Shown here piece after piece: positions 25,351-34,319 of a stretch of 64,000 bases of DNA (the first letter of the stretch is position 1; every line of letters begins with the position of its first letter). The position numbers and the translations under genes are program-made. The notes beneath the pieces were generated by a model. The model was not told the DNA's origin, did no database searches, and saw nothing but the letters and a program-made list of their open reading frames with translations. Where the stretch lies: positions 60,015-124,014 of the forward strand of contig JABSQB010000008.1 in assembly GCA_013214545.1 (NCBI GenBank), in the 5' to 3' direction. Origin of the DNA: Henriciella sp. (GTDB lineage Bacteria > Pseudomonadota > Alphaproteobacteria > Caulobacterales > Hyphomonadaceae).

Positions 25351-27126
25351 ATGACCATGCCGTATAATCCGCCAGTATCGGAACTGACCTTTGCCCTGAC
25401 CAAGTTGGCGGGCCTGCCGCATTTCGAAGGCCATCCGGCGTTTGAAAGTTATGATCCAGATCTGATCGAGCCCATACTGAATGAAGCGGGAAAACTGGCG
25501 CGCGATGTACTGGCACCGCTCAACCAGTCAGGCGACAAGGCCGGCTCCCAGCTGACAGAGACTGGGGTGAAATCTGCGCCGGGCTTCGCTGATGCGTATG
25601 AAGCGTTTCGTGAAGGCGGCTGGATGGGTGTGTCAGCACCAGAAGAGTGGGGCGGTATGGGGCTGCCAAAAGTGCTCGGGCTTGCCGTGATGGAAATGTT
25701 TCACGGGGCCAATATGGCTTTCGCGCTGTGCCCGATGCTGAGTTTCGGCGCGATTGAAGCCTTGCTCGAGCATGGCACGGACGCGCAAAAGGCCATGTAC
25801 CTGCCGCAACTGGTCAGCGGCGAGTGGACGGGCACGATGAATCTCACCGAACCGCAGGCAGGTTCAGACGTCGGCGCGCTGAAAACGAAAGCTGTTCCAA
25901 ACGGCGATGGCTCCTTCGCGATTACCGGCCAGAAAATCTACATCACCTGGGGCGATCATGATGTTGCGGATAACATCATTCACCTCGTTCTGGCGCGGAC
26001 CCCGGATGCGCCGGCAGGCTCGCGCGGTGTCTCCCTGTTCATTGTTCCCAAGCGGATCGTAAATGAGGATGGCAGCCTCGGCGCTGAGAACGGGGTCAAG
26101 TGTATCGGGCTTGAAGAAAAAGTCGGCATCCACGCCTCACCAACCTGCGTCATGGAGTATGATGGCGCCACCGGCTGGTTGATTGGCGAAGAGAATAAAG
26201 GCCTTGCCTGCATGTTCACGATGATGAACTCGGCGCGCCTGAATGTCGGACTTGAAGGCGTCGCGGTCGGCGAAGCCGCCTGGCAGACCGCGTTTGATTA
26301 CGCGCAAGAGCGCAAACAAGGCAAAGCCGCTGGGGTCGATGGCGCCGCGCCAATCCTGCACCATGCCGACGTTCGCCGGATGCTGACCACGATGCGCGCC
26401 AAGGTCATGGCAGCTCGGGCGATTTGCTATGCAACCGGCGTTGCTGCCGACCTCGCCAATGTCGCCGAGACGCCCGAGGCGCGCGAACAGGCACGGCTCC
26501 GCGAAGAATTGCTCACACCGATCGCCAAGGCCTGGTCGACCGATATGGGCGTCGAGGTGGCGAGCCTTGGGGTTCAGGTCCATGGCGGCATGGGCTTTAT
26601 GAACGAGACCCTGGCGGCCCAGCTCTATCGCGATGCCCGGATCGCACCCATTTATGAAGGCACCAATGGCATCCAGGCGATCGATCTGGTCGGGCGCAAA
26701 CTGTCCATGGCTGACGGCGCAGCGATGACGGCGATGCTCGCAGATATCGAACAAACGGCTCGCAATGCGCGCGAAACCAATGATCCAAACCTGGTCCAAA
26801 TCGCAGATCGCCTGATCGAGGCCAATGCAGCACTATCCGACGCCACCGACTGGATGGTGCGCACGATGAAAGAAGATCGCGATGTCGCCCTGGCCGGCGC
26901 CACGGCTTATCTTGCCTTGGCGGGCGACGTGATTGGCGGACACTTCCTCACCCGAGGCGCCGTCGAGGCTCGCGGTGAGAGCGGACCGATGCGCGGCCGG
27001 ATGACAGCTTTGGCTGGCTTTTTTGCTGAGACGTCACTTGCCAGCGCGCGCGGCGCGGTGGCCAGTATCACACAAGGCGGACAGGCGATGCTGGCGGAAA
27101 GCGACGCGCTTTTCGGGATCGATTAG
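25351..27126 (+). CDS. Long-form acyl-CoA dehydrogenase (DmdC-like)
   Basis: A 591-residue FAD enzyme, longer than the ordinary 380-residue acyl-CoA dehydrogenases by an N-terminal stretch and a C-terminal extension. MNLTEPQAGSDVGAL and ITGQKIYITWGDHD mark the FAD/substrate region, and IAPIYEGTNGIQAIDLVGRK the catalytic domain ending. This length class includes DmdC (3-methylmercaptopropionyl-CoA dehydrogenase) and medium/long-chain fatty acyl-CoA dehydrogenases; substrate cannot be decided here. Two ATGs (25351, 25357) are possible; CGGAG lies four and ten bases upstream respectively. The stop overlaps that of the convergent decarboxylase by four bases. Confidence 0.93.
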   Translation: MTMPYNPPVSELTFALTKLAGLPHFEGHPAFESYDPDLIEPILNEAGKLARDVLAPLNQSGDKAGSQLTETGVKSAPGFADAYEAFREGGWMGVSAPEEWGGMGLPKVLGLAVMEMFHGANMAFALCPMLSFGAIEALLEHGTDAQKAMYLPQLVSGEWTGTMNLTEPQAGSDVGALKTKAVPNGDGSFAITGQKIYITWGDHDVADNIIHLVLARTPDAPAGSRGVSLFIVPKRIVNEDGSLGAENGVKCIGLEEKVGIHASPTCVMEYDGATGWLIGEENKGLACMFTMMNSARLNVGLEGVAVGEAAWQTAFDYAQERKQGKAAGVDGAAPILHHADVRRMLTTMRAKVMAARAICYATGVAADLANVAETPEAREQARLREELLTPIAKAWSTDMGVEVASLGVQVHGGMGFMNETLAAQLYRDARIAPIYEGTNGIQAIDLVGRKLSMADGAAMTAMLADIEQTARNARETNDPNLVQIADRLIEANAALSDATDWMVRTMKEDRDVALAGATAYLALAGDVIGGHFLTRGAVEARGESGPMRGRMTALAGFFAETSLASARGAVASITQGGQAMLAESDALFGID

Positions 27127-28547
27127 GACGCGGCGCTGATATCGGCGAGCGTACGCAAAAGTAGCTCGACATCTTCAATTCGTGTGCGGTGATTGGTGAT
27201 ATTCACCCGAATTGCCAAGCGCCCATTGATCCTGGTGGAGGAAGGCGCCGCTGTGCCAGCCATCTGGATCTTCGCGATCAAGCTTTCGTTCAACTCATCA
27301 AGTTCTGACTCTGACAAGCCGGGACGTACATAACGAAAGCAACAAATGTTTAGTGTGACCGCGGCCAGCAATTCAAAGTCCGGGTGGGCGTCGACCAATG
27401 CACCAAGATGTGCTGCTTGTTCGCAATTGCGGGCAATCGCCTCACCGATCTTCTCGGTGCCATGCTCCTGCAGGTGGGCCCACACTTTTAGCGCTCGGAA
27501 CCCACGAGATAGCTCAGGCCCGAAATCCACGGGCCAGGGTTCACCGCCTGCGAGGGCTTGCCCGTCAGCGGCGAGATAATCCGGGCGATTGGCAAAGGCT
27601 TTGCGGTGAGCAGCCGCATCGCGGATCAGGACGCAGCCCGCGTCATAATTCACGTGCATCCATTTGTGAAAATCAAACGCCAAGGAGTCGGCGCGTTCAA
27701 TCCCGCGCAGGCGCGGCGCAATGTTCTGGGCGGTGATCGCGCAGGCGCCAAACGCGCCGTCGACATGGAACCATAATTGTTCGTCCGCAGCGAATTTGGC
27801 GAGTGCGGAGAGATCGTCGATCGCGCCTGTGTTCACTGTGCCTGCCGTCCCGGCGAGGAAGAAGGGTTGCAGACCGTCTGCGCGATCGCGGGCGACCTGC
27901 TGGCGCAGATCATCGAGGTCGATCTGGAAGTCTGGCATCACTGCTACTTTGCGCAGGGCGTCTGTGCCAAGGCCGATCATATCGAAGGCTCGCGCTAGGC
28001 AGGCATGTGCCTCTGCCGAGGTGTAACCAACCAGTCGAGCGCCGCTGACGCCTTGCTGACGAGATTCGTAGTCGAGCGCGCGATCGCGCGCGGTTTTGGC
28101 TGCGATAATGGTCGCCATGGACGTGCCGGACACAATCAAGCCGCTGGCAGATTGCGGAAAGGCAAAGAGTGTTCTGCACCAATCGACCACCTGGCGTTCG
28201 ATATAAATGCCGACATGGTCACGCCCGCCGCAATTGGCGTTCAGAGCAGCCGCGGCGATCTCGGCGATAAGATTTCCGGGACTACCAGCGCCATGCACCC
28301 AGCCAAAGAAACGCGGATGCGTATTGCCGACGCCATAAGGCAACAACTCGATCAGCTGTTTGGTGATCGTGTCGAGACCGCCCGGCTGCGCTGGGAGATC
28401 GCGTGCCAATCTCGCCTTCAGCGCGCCCGGCGTAGGCGTCCAAACCCGACCTTCGCGAGCCAACTGAAACTTTTCGATTGAGGCATCCAGCATGGTGTTT
28501 GCTGCCGTTCGGAAGGCGTCCCAATCCTCGGGATCGAGCGTTGACAT
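27123..28547 (-). CDS. PLP-dependent group II amino acid decarboxylase (aromatic-amino-acid type)
   Basis: A 474-residue fold type I PLP enzyme. VHGAGSPGNLIAEIAAAALN, SGLIVSGTSMATIIA and LWFHVDGAFGA are the cofactor-site segments, and LAFDFHKWMHVNYDAG carries the Schiff-base Lys. The closest known activities are aromatic-L-amino-acid (DOPA, tryptophan), tyrosine and glutamate-type decarboxylation; the substrate is not evident. It starts two bases after the nitroreductase stop, so both come from one transcript. Confidence 0.9.
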   Translation of the reverse strand: MSTLDPEDWDAFRTAANTMLDASIEKFQLAREGRVWTPTPGALKARLARDLPAQPGGLDTITKQLIELLPYGVGNTHPRFFGWVHGAGSPGNLIAEIAAAALNANCGGRDHVGIYIERQVVDWCRTLFAFPQSASGLIVSGTSMATIIAAKTARDRALDYESRQQGVSGARLVGYTSAEAHACLARAFDMIGLGTDALRKVAVMPDFQIDLDDLRQQVARDRADGLQPFFLAGTAGTVNTGAIDDLSALAKFAADEQLWFHVDGAFGACAITAQNIAPRLRGIERADSLAFDFHKWMHVNYDAGCVLIRDAAAHRKAFANRPDYLAADGQALAGGEPWPVDFGPELSRGFRALKVWAHLQEHGTEKIGEAIARNCEQAAHLGALVDAHPDFELLAAVTLNICCFRYVRPGLSESELDELNESLIAKIQMAGTAAPSSTRINGRLAIRVNITNHRTRIEDVELLLRTLADISAAS

Positions 28548-28549
28548 GG

Positions 28550-29179
28550 TCAGGCTTGCCAGCGCTGGATTTTCGTCGCCGGGTCAGGGCGCATCCGTTC
28601 CAGCGGTGTGTCTTTGGCAGTGCCGAGATAGATGTAGGCCGCGATCCGTTCGTGCTCAGTCAGGCCAAGCAGAGTGTTGATGCCCGGGCTGAAGGCAATC
28701 CATTCCGACAGCCAGCAGGCTGCCCAACCGCTGGCATTGGCCGCGAGCAACAGGTTCTGGCAAAGCGCGCCGCAAGACAGCTCTTGCTCCCAGACGGGGG
28801 TCTTATGCGTCGGGTCAGGCGAAGAGATCACCGCCACCACCACGGGCGAGCGCGTGAAATAGCTTGCCGTATCCGCCAGCATGGTCTCGGTCGCCGCTGG
28901 GTCTTCCTGTTTCTGGATCTCGACGGCGCGCTGGTTAAAAGCGTCGCGCGCGTCGCCTTCGAACACCAAAAATCGCCAAGGCGCCAGTCGGCGGTGATCC
29001 GGAACCCGGGTTGCCACCGTAAGGAGTTCATCAAGCGTCTGCTTATCTGGCCCTGGTTCGGTCAGACTGCGCTTGCTGATCGAACGACGCAAGGCGATCA
29101 ATTTGCGGGCGTCAGCGCTGGGTCGGGTCGGAAGCATTGGCGTTCCGAGCGGCGGAGCAGGCGGAAAAAGTGCGGTCAT
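28550..29179 (-). CDS. Nitroreductase family protein (YdjA-like)
   Basis: About 209 residues of the FMN-dependent nitroreductase fold. RRSISKRSLTEP is the FMN-phosphate contact, TRVPDHRRLAPWRFLVF the substrate region, and LSCGALCQNLLLAANASGWAACW the long helix. Likely reduces nitroaromatics or quinone-like compounds with NAD(P)H. The start is uncertain: ATG at 29179 or GTG at 29188 with weak ribosome-binding signals. It is the first gene of a two-gene unit with the PLP decarboxylase and faces away from the TetR operon. Confidence 0.88.
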   Translation of the reverse strand: MTALFPPAPPLGTPMLPTRPSADARKLIALRRSISKRSLTEPGPDKQTLDELLTVATRVPDHRRLAPWRFLVFEGDARDAFNQRAVEIQKQEDPAATETMLADTASYFTRSPVVVAVISSPDPTHKTPVWEQELSCGALCQNLLLAANASGWAACWLSEWIAFSPGINTLLGLTEHERIAAYIYLGTAKDTPLERMRPDPATKIQRWQA

Positions 29180-29226
29180 CACACGCACTTAGGCGATGCC
29201 CCGGCAAATGCTAGAAAGATAATGTT

Positions 29227-29243
29227 AGTGAACAGTGTTTACT
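29227..29243. promoter_or_regulatory. Candidate TetR operator of the efflux operon
   Basis: AGTGAAC (29227-29233), spacer AGT, GTTTACT (29237-29243): a dyad with six of seven positions matching. It lies 43 bases before the TetR start, the usual place for autoregulation by an AcrR-type repressor. Confidence 0.55.
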
Positions 29244-29285
29244 TTCTGAACGTGCGTACTATCTGTGGTCGAAAGGGTCCGCAAG

Positions 29286-29939
29286 ATGACTGTAGCAACT
29301 TCCTCCCCGGCCGAGCGCCGACGAAACAAGATCCGCGCGCGAATACTCTCTGCCGCAGAGACCGTATTTGCGCGCGAAGGCGCCGAAGGACTGTCGATCC
29401 GCCGCCTGGCGGAGAACATCGATTACTCTCCGGCCGCGATCTACAAGTATTTCAGTTCCAAGGATGAGCTGGTTGATGAGCTCAAAGAGAGTTTCTTCGA
29501 ACTGATCCTCGAAAATGTTCACCGGATTGCCGACACGTCGACACCGTTTGCGGATCGCGCGCGTGATTGCCTGTCGACTTATATTCGGGTCGCTGTCGCC
29601 AAACCGCACCATTATGCCGCCGCCTTCGCGGGAGAATCCGGTGGAACCGGCCCGGTTGATAATGAGCCTGGCTTTGATCAGAGCAAAAAAGGGCGGGCCT
29701 TCAACGTCTTGCGCGGCATGATTGCCGAAGGTGTTGAGATTGGCGCCTTCCGGTCAGATCTCGATCCGTCGTTGGCGGCCAAGTCAGCTTGGGCCTCCAT
29801 GCATGGCCTGGCCATGATGATCGCCCACATTCCAACTTATCCTGCGTTGAAAGATGGCCAAAAAACAATGGCCCGCGAAGCGTTTATTGATTTTCATGTG
29901 GACCAAGTGGTCCGCGGCATGGAGGCCCACGATGAGTGA
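29286..29939 (+). CDS. TetR/AcrR family transcriptional regulator
   Basis: About 217 residues. The N-terminal helix-turn-helix is ARILSAAETVFAREGAEG followed by LSIRRLAENIDYSPAAIYKY and FSSKDELVDEL; the C-terminal part is the ligand-binding/dimer domain of the WHG type. It probably represses the following MFP-RND efflux genes until an inducer binds. I start it at the ATG 29286, preceded by AAGGG, rather than the upstream GTG at 29265. Its stop overlaps the start of the membrane-fusion gene (29932-29939), and the dyad at 29227-29243 is its likely operator. Confidence 0.93.
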   Translation: MTVATSSPAERRRNKIRARILSAAETVFAREGAEGLSIRRLAENIDYSPAAIYKYFSSKDELVDELKESFFELILENVHRIADTSTPFADRARDCLSTYIRVAVAKPHHYAAAFAGESGGTGPVDNEPGFDQSKKGRAFNVLRGMIAEGVEIGAFRSDLDPSLAAKSAWASMHGLAMMIAHIPTYPALKDGQKTMAREAFIDFHVDQVVRGMEAHDE

Positions 29940-31119
29940 GCACATTCAGGATTATGAAGCCGAGACCCGCGCGGTCAAACCAACAGCAGGCAAAGGCTTC
30001 CTGTTCGTTCTGGTCATAATCGCGATTGTCGCGGCGCTTGGGTTTTTCGTGCTCCAGAACCGCTCCGCTGAAGGGCCTCTGGTGCCAACGGCAACACCGA
30101 TCCCGATCTCGGTTGAGACGATCAATGTGAAACTGGAAGAGGCGTTTACGGCCGAAGAGAAGTTCACGGGCATCGTCACGCCGCGCCGCTCAAGCCAGCT
30201 TGGCTTCTCCAATGGTGGCCGCATTGCCAGCCTGTCCTCGGACATTGGTGACAAGGTCAAAGCCGGACAAACGCTCGGGGCGCTTGATACCCGCAGCCTG
30301 CGCGCTCAGCTGCAAGCGGCCAATGCTGTCGTGAGCGAAGCGCAAGCGTCTTATGACCTCGCCGACTCGACGGTCGCTCGTCAGATTGCCCTGCTAGAGA
30401 AGGGCCACGTTTCCAGCCAACGCGTCGACGAAGCACGGGCGCAAGCGAACACAGCGCTGGCACGAATCCGCGCGGCAAGCGCGAATGCTGACGCGCTTCG
30501 CGTTCAAATCGACCTTGCTCGCATCCAGGCACCATTTGATGGCACGATCACAGCCCGAATGGCTGATGAAGGTGCCATTGCAGGCCCGGCGCAGCCCGTG
30601 TTCGAATTGGTCGAGACTGGAAGCCTCGAAGCGCGCTTGGGACTGACCGCGAAACTGGCAGACCGACTTGAAGTAGGCGAAGTCTATGAGCTGAGCTCTG
30701 ATCAGGGCCCGGTTCTGGCGGAGCTGCGTTCGGTCACCGGCGTGATTGATGCCAACAACCGGACCGTTACGACGCTGTTCGATATTCAGAACGCAGACTC
30801 TGTCGCCGCCGGTGCGGTCGTTCGGCTCGCAATGGAGCGCGATATTGACGAGCCGGGACTGTGGCTTCCAGTGTCCGCCCTGACTGAATCGGACCGTGGG
30901 TTATGGTCCGTCTATATAGCCCGCCGGATGGGCAATGGCTGGCGCGCCGAGCCGGGTATTGTTGAAATCGTGCACCAGTCTGGTGAACGTGTTTATGTTC
31001 GCGGCGCTGTCCGCGACGGTGACCGCGTGATCGTCGATGGCTTGCAGCGCATAACGCCCGGCCAGCCGGTGACTCCGGTCGAGGTCAGCGCGAGCGGCCT
31101 TGCAGCTGGAAACGGATAA
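29932..31119 (+). CDS. Efflux RND transporter periplasmic adaptor (membrane fusion protein)
   Basis: About 395 residues: one N-terminal membrane anchor (LFVLVIIAIVAALGFFVLQ, about residues 24-42), a lipoyl/hairpin region (GRIASLSSDIGDKVKAGQTLGALDTRS), the coiled-coil hairpin, and a beta-barrel domain. It links an RND pump to an outer-membrane channel. The start is the ATG at 29932, whose bases overlap the TetR stop; the longer frame from 29854 lies within TetR and is not credible. The RND gene begins four bases after its stop. Confidence 0.94.
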   Translation: MSEHIQDYEAETRAVKPTAGKGFLFVLVIIAIVAALGFFVLQNRSAEGPLVPTATPIPISVETINVKLEEAFTAEEKFTGIVTPRRSSQLGFSNGGRIASLSSDIGDKVKAGQTLGALDTRSLRAQLQAANAVVSEAQASYDLADSTVARQIALLEKGHVSSQRVDEARAQANTALARIRAASANADALRVQIDLARIQAPFDGTITARMADEGAIAGPAQPVFELVETGSLEARLGLTAKLADRLEVGEVYELSSDQGPVLAELRSVTGVIDANNRTVTTLFDIQNADSVAAGAVVRLAMERDIDEPGLWLPVSALTESDRGLWSVYIARRMGNGWRAEPGIVEIVHQSGERVYVRGAVRDGDRVIVDGLQRITPGQPVTPVEVSASGLAAGNG

Positions 31120-31123
31120 GACG

Positions 31124-34100
31124 ATGACGACCCTGTTCTACAGGCTTCCTCGCCTCACGCTTCTGGCCGTTTTTGTTGTCCTGATCAGTGGATTCTTTGC
31201 GATCCTGACGCTCGGACGACAAGAAGACCCGACGCTGACAGAGCGCTATGGTTATGTCCTGACCTCCCTTCCAGGCGCCGATGCAGAGCGCATGGAAGCA
31301 ACGGTAACCGAGCCGATTGAGCGACGGTTGCTGGAATTGCCGGAGATCAATGAGCTGATCTCCAGCTCGCGCGCCAATGTTTCGCAAATCTCGATTGATA
31401 TCAGTGAGGATTTAAGCGCCGCCGAAGTCGATAATGCCTGGACTCTTATTCGGCAGCAGGTTCAGCTCGCCGAGGCAGAGCTGCCAGCCGGGGCCTCCAA
31501 ACCGTTCGTGAAACGCGTTTTCGTCGGCGCAGCTACGATGACCGTTGCGATTGCCTGGGAAGGTGAGGGCGATCCACAGCTTGCCGTGATGGGGCGCCTT
31601 TCGGAAGTGCTGGCAGATCGATTTCGTGGTCTGAACGCAACCGATGAAACAGAGATTATGGGTCTGTCGGTTGAGGAGGTGCGGGTCATCGCGGACCCAG
31701 AAGCGCTCGCCGCGGCCGGACTATCGCTCAATGACGCGGCCGGATTGATCGCGGCAGCCGACGCCAAAGCACCAGCCGGAGAGGTGCGCGGCGATCGCAG
31801 TAATGTTGGCCTGGAGATCGGCGGCGAGTTTGATGGCATCGCGCGAATTCGCTCTGTTCCATTGGTCCAGCGCGGCGATGGCACCGCATTACGCGTGGGT
31901 GACGTAGCCGATGTCGTCAAAAGGATCGAAGACCCGCCAACCAAGATGGCATTCAGCAATGGCAAACGCGCCATCTTCGTCACGGCTTATATCCAGTCTA
32001 ATCAACGCGTGGACGTTTGGGCGAAATCGGCGCGTGAACTGGTCGCCGAGTTCGCTGAAACGGTACCGGAAGATATCAGCGTCACGCCGATCTTTGATCA
32101 AAGCAAGTATACAGAATCGCGCCTCAACGGCCTGGCGCAGAACCTGCTCGTCTCGGCCGGGTTGGTGTTTGCTGTCCTGTTCTTCGTGATGGGCTGGCGC
32201 GCTGCCATTGTGGTCGGCATGGCGTTGCCGCTGACCGTGGCCTTGGTCCTGACCCTATTCCAGTTCTTCAGCTTTCCACTCCACCAGATGTCGGTGACTG
32301 GCCTCGTTATCTCCCTTGGTCTCCTGATCGATAACGCGATCGTTGTGGTCGACGAATACGATCAGGAACGTCTCAACGGGCGAAAGGTGCTCGACGCGAT
32401 CGATCATTCGCTGAAAAAGCTGTTCGGACCGCTGCTTGCGTCAACACTGACGACGGCCTTGGCTTTCACACCGATCGCCGCCATGCCGGGCGCTGCGGGT
32501 GAGTTTATCGGCATGATCGGCACATCCGTGATCTTCGCGGTTGTAATGTCGTTCCTGGTCGCGATGACCATCATTCCGGCACTGGCCGGGATGCTGGATC
32601 GCCCCAGAAAGCCTGGAGAACGCAGCTGGTTCTGGCGCGACGGGATCAAGGTTCACTTCATCACCGATGGCTATCGCTGGAGCGTTGAGCGTGTCCTGCG
32701 CAATCCTCTGCTTGGGATTCTCATGGGTGTGGTCCCGGTCACGATCGGGTTCTATCTTGGCGGGCAGCTGCCAAGCCAGTTCTTCCCGCAGACGGAGCGA
32801 GATCAGTTCCAGCTGGAAATCACGCTCAATCCGCAAGCGACGATCTATGAGGCGCAAGAGACCGCCCAGACTGTAGCCACTTTCCTGCGTGACAATTACC
32901 CCGACATTGAGGGAATCCATTTTGTCGTCGGCGAACCAGGTCCGCGGGTCTATTATAACAGCATCAACAACACGCAGGGTTTTTCGGGCTTTGCCAGCGG
33001 CTTTGTTCAACTCGGCAATAATGAAACCACGCGCATCCTTGTCAGTGACGTTCAGGCGACCTTGCGGCGCACCTTTCCGCAAGCACAGATTCTTGCCACG
33101 CCATTTGAGCAGGGCCCCCCTGTGCCGGCACCCATCGCATTTTACCTTCGCGGCGAAAACCTCGCGGCGCTGAATGATTATGGCAATCAGGCGCGGCAGG
33201 TCCTGTCCCAGACGCCGGGCGTGACCTTCACCATGGCACGCATGAAAACTGGTGCGCCGATTGTGACCCTGGATGCCGACGAAACGGCGACGGCGATGTC
33301 AGGCCTGCGCCTGACCGGTCTGGCGGGTGATATTCGCGCTGAACTGGAAGGCGTGCCCGCGGGCTCCATTCTTGAAGGGATTGAAGAATTACCGGTCCGC
33401 GTGATCGCGCCGGAAGCGCGGCGGACAGAACTCGCAGACCTGAGATCCAAGACGATCGGCAATGCGCGTCCGGGACTCGGCACACCATTGTCGGCGCTCG
33501 GGGAGCTCACTCTATCGCCGCAAACGGCAGAGATTATCCGCCTCGACGGGCGCCGGGTGAACGAGATTTTCGCCTATATCGAACCATACGCCTTACCGGG
33601 CCCGATCAATGAGAAGTTCAAACAGAATCTCGAAGCGGCTGGCTTTCAATTGCCGCCGGGATTTGACTGGATCGAAGGCGGCACGGCGAGCAACCAGTCC
33701 GAAGCCATGACCAATCTGCTTTCATTGGCAGTGCCCCTGACGCTCGTCATGCTCGGGGCGGTGGCGTTGGTGTTCAACTCCTTCCGCATGGCGTTTCTGG
33801 TCATGGGCGTTGGGATCATGTCGATCGGACTGGCTTTTGCCGGCGTCTGGATGTTCAACCTGCCGCTAGGGTTCAACGCCATCTTGGGCGGTCTCGGCCT
33901 GCTAGGGATCTCGATCAACGGAACAATCGTTGTGCTGGCCTTGCTCAATAATAATGAAGCGGCCAAGGCAGACGATGTCATCGCCCAGCGCGAAGTTGTG
34001 GTCGCTGCGACCCGCCATATCGTGGCAACGACGCTGACGACGATGGGCGGTTTCGTTCCGATTATCCTGCAAGGCGATGTCTTCTGGATGCCATTGGCGA

Positions 34101-34255
34101 CCGGCATTGCGGGTGGCGTCGCCGGATCAGCGATCCTGGCGCTCTATTTCACGCCAGCCGTATTCCGGATCATGACCATGAAGCCGTTCCGGCGCCTGCT
34201 CCGACTTGTCACGGGGCGCGGCTGGGCCCATCCGGCGCGCGTACCAGCAGAATAA
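31124..34255 (+). CDS. RND family efflux permease
   Basis: About 1043 residues with the twelve-helix, two large periplasmic loop architecture of hydrophobe/drug RND pumps. ISLGLLIDNAIVVVDEY in the fourth helix carries the proton-relay Asp; ELPEINELISSSRANVSQI and GFSGFASGFVQLGN belong to the porter domain. No TolC-like gene is in the operon, so a channel elsewhere must serve. I take ATG 31124, four bases after the adaptor stop, instead of a start within the adaptor at 31100. A strong terminator follows at 34261. Confidence 0.95.
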   Translation: MTTLFYRLPRLTLLAVFVVLISGFFAILTLGRQEDPTLTERYGYVLTSLPGADAERMEATVTEPIERRLLELPEINELISSSRANVSQISIDISEDLSAAEVDNAWTLIRQQVQLAEAELPAGASKPFVKRVFVGAATMTVAIAWEGEGDPQLAVMGRLSEVLADRFRGLNATDETEIMGLSVEEVRVIADPEALAAAGLSLNDAAGLIAAADAKAPAGEVRGDRSNVGLEIGGEFDGIARIRSVPLVQRGDGTALRVGDVADVVKRIEDPPTKMAFSNGKRAIFVTAYIQSNQRVDVWAKSARELVAEFAETVPEDISVTPIFDQSKYTESRLNGLAQNLLVSAGLVFAVLFFVMGWRAAIVVGMALPLTVALVLTLFQFFSFPLHQMSVTGLVISLGLLIDNAIVVVDEYDQERLNGRKVLDAIDHSLKKLFGPLLASTLTTALAFTPIAAMPGAAGEFIGMIGTSVIFAVVMSFLVAMTIIPALAGMLDRPRKPGERSWFWRDGIKVHFITDGYRWSVERVLRNPLLGILMGVVPVTIGFYLGGQLPSQFFPQTERDQFQLEITLNPQATIYEAQETAQTVATFLRDNYPDIEGIHFVVGEPGPRVYYNSINNTQGFSGFASGFVQLGNNETTRILVSDVQATLRRTFPQAQILATPFEQGPPVPAPIAFYLRGENLAALNDYGNQARQVLSQTPGVTFTMARMKTGAPIVTLDADETATAMSGLRLTGLAGDIRAELEGVPAGSILEGIEELPVRVIAPEARRTELADLRSKTIGNARPGLGTPLSALGELTLSPQTAEIIRLDGRRVNEIFAYIEPYALPGPINEKFKQNLEAAGFQLPPGFDWIEGGTASNQSEAMTNLLSLAVPLTLVMLGAVALVFNSFRMAFLVMGVGIMSIGLAFAGVWMFNLPLGFNAILGGLGLLGISINGTIVVLALLNNNEAAKADDVIAQREVVVAATRHIVATTLTTMGGFVPIILQGDVFWMPLATGIAGGVAGSAILALYFTPAVFRIMTMKPFRRLLRLVTGRGWAHPARVPAE

Positions 34256-34260
34256 ACAAG

Positions 34261-34295
34261 AAAAGCCCCGCAGAAAAAACGCTGCGGGGCTTTTT
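34261..34295. terminator. Bidirectional rho-independent terminator
   Basis: AGCCCCGCAG pairs with CTGCGGGGCT around an eight-base A-rich loop, with AAAA before and TTTTT after, so it works for the RND operon (+) and for the TonB receptor gene (-). Confidence 0.92.
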
Positions 34296-34319
34296 GGTTT
34301 TCGATGCTTGCTACGAGGC

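Noticed and set aside
28478..29467. 329-residue plus-strand ORF
   Set aside because: It overlaps nitroreductase, decarboxylase and the TetR start on the other strand or frame and contains no family motif.
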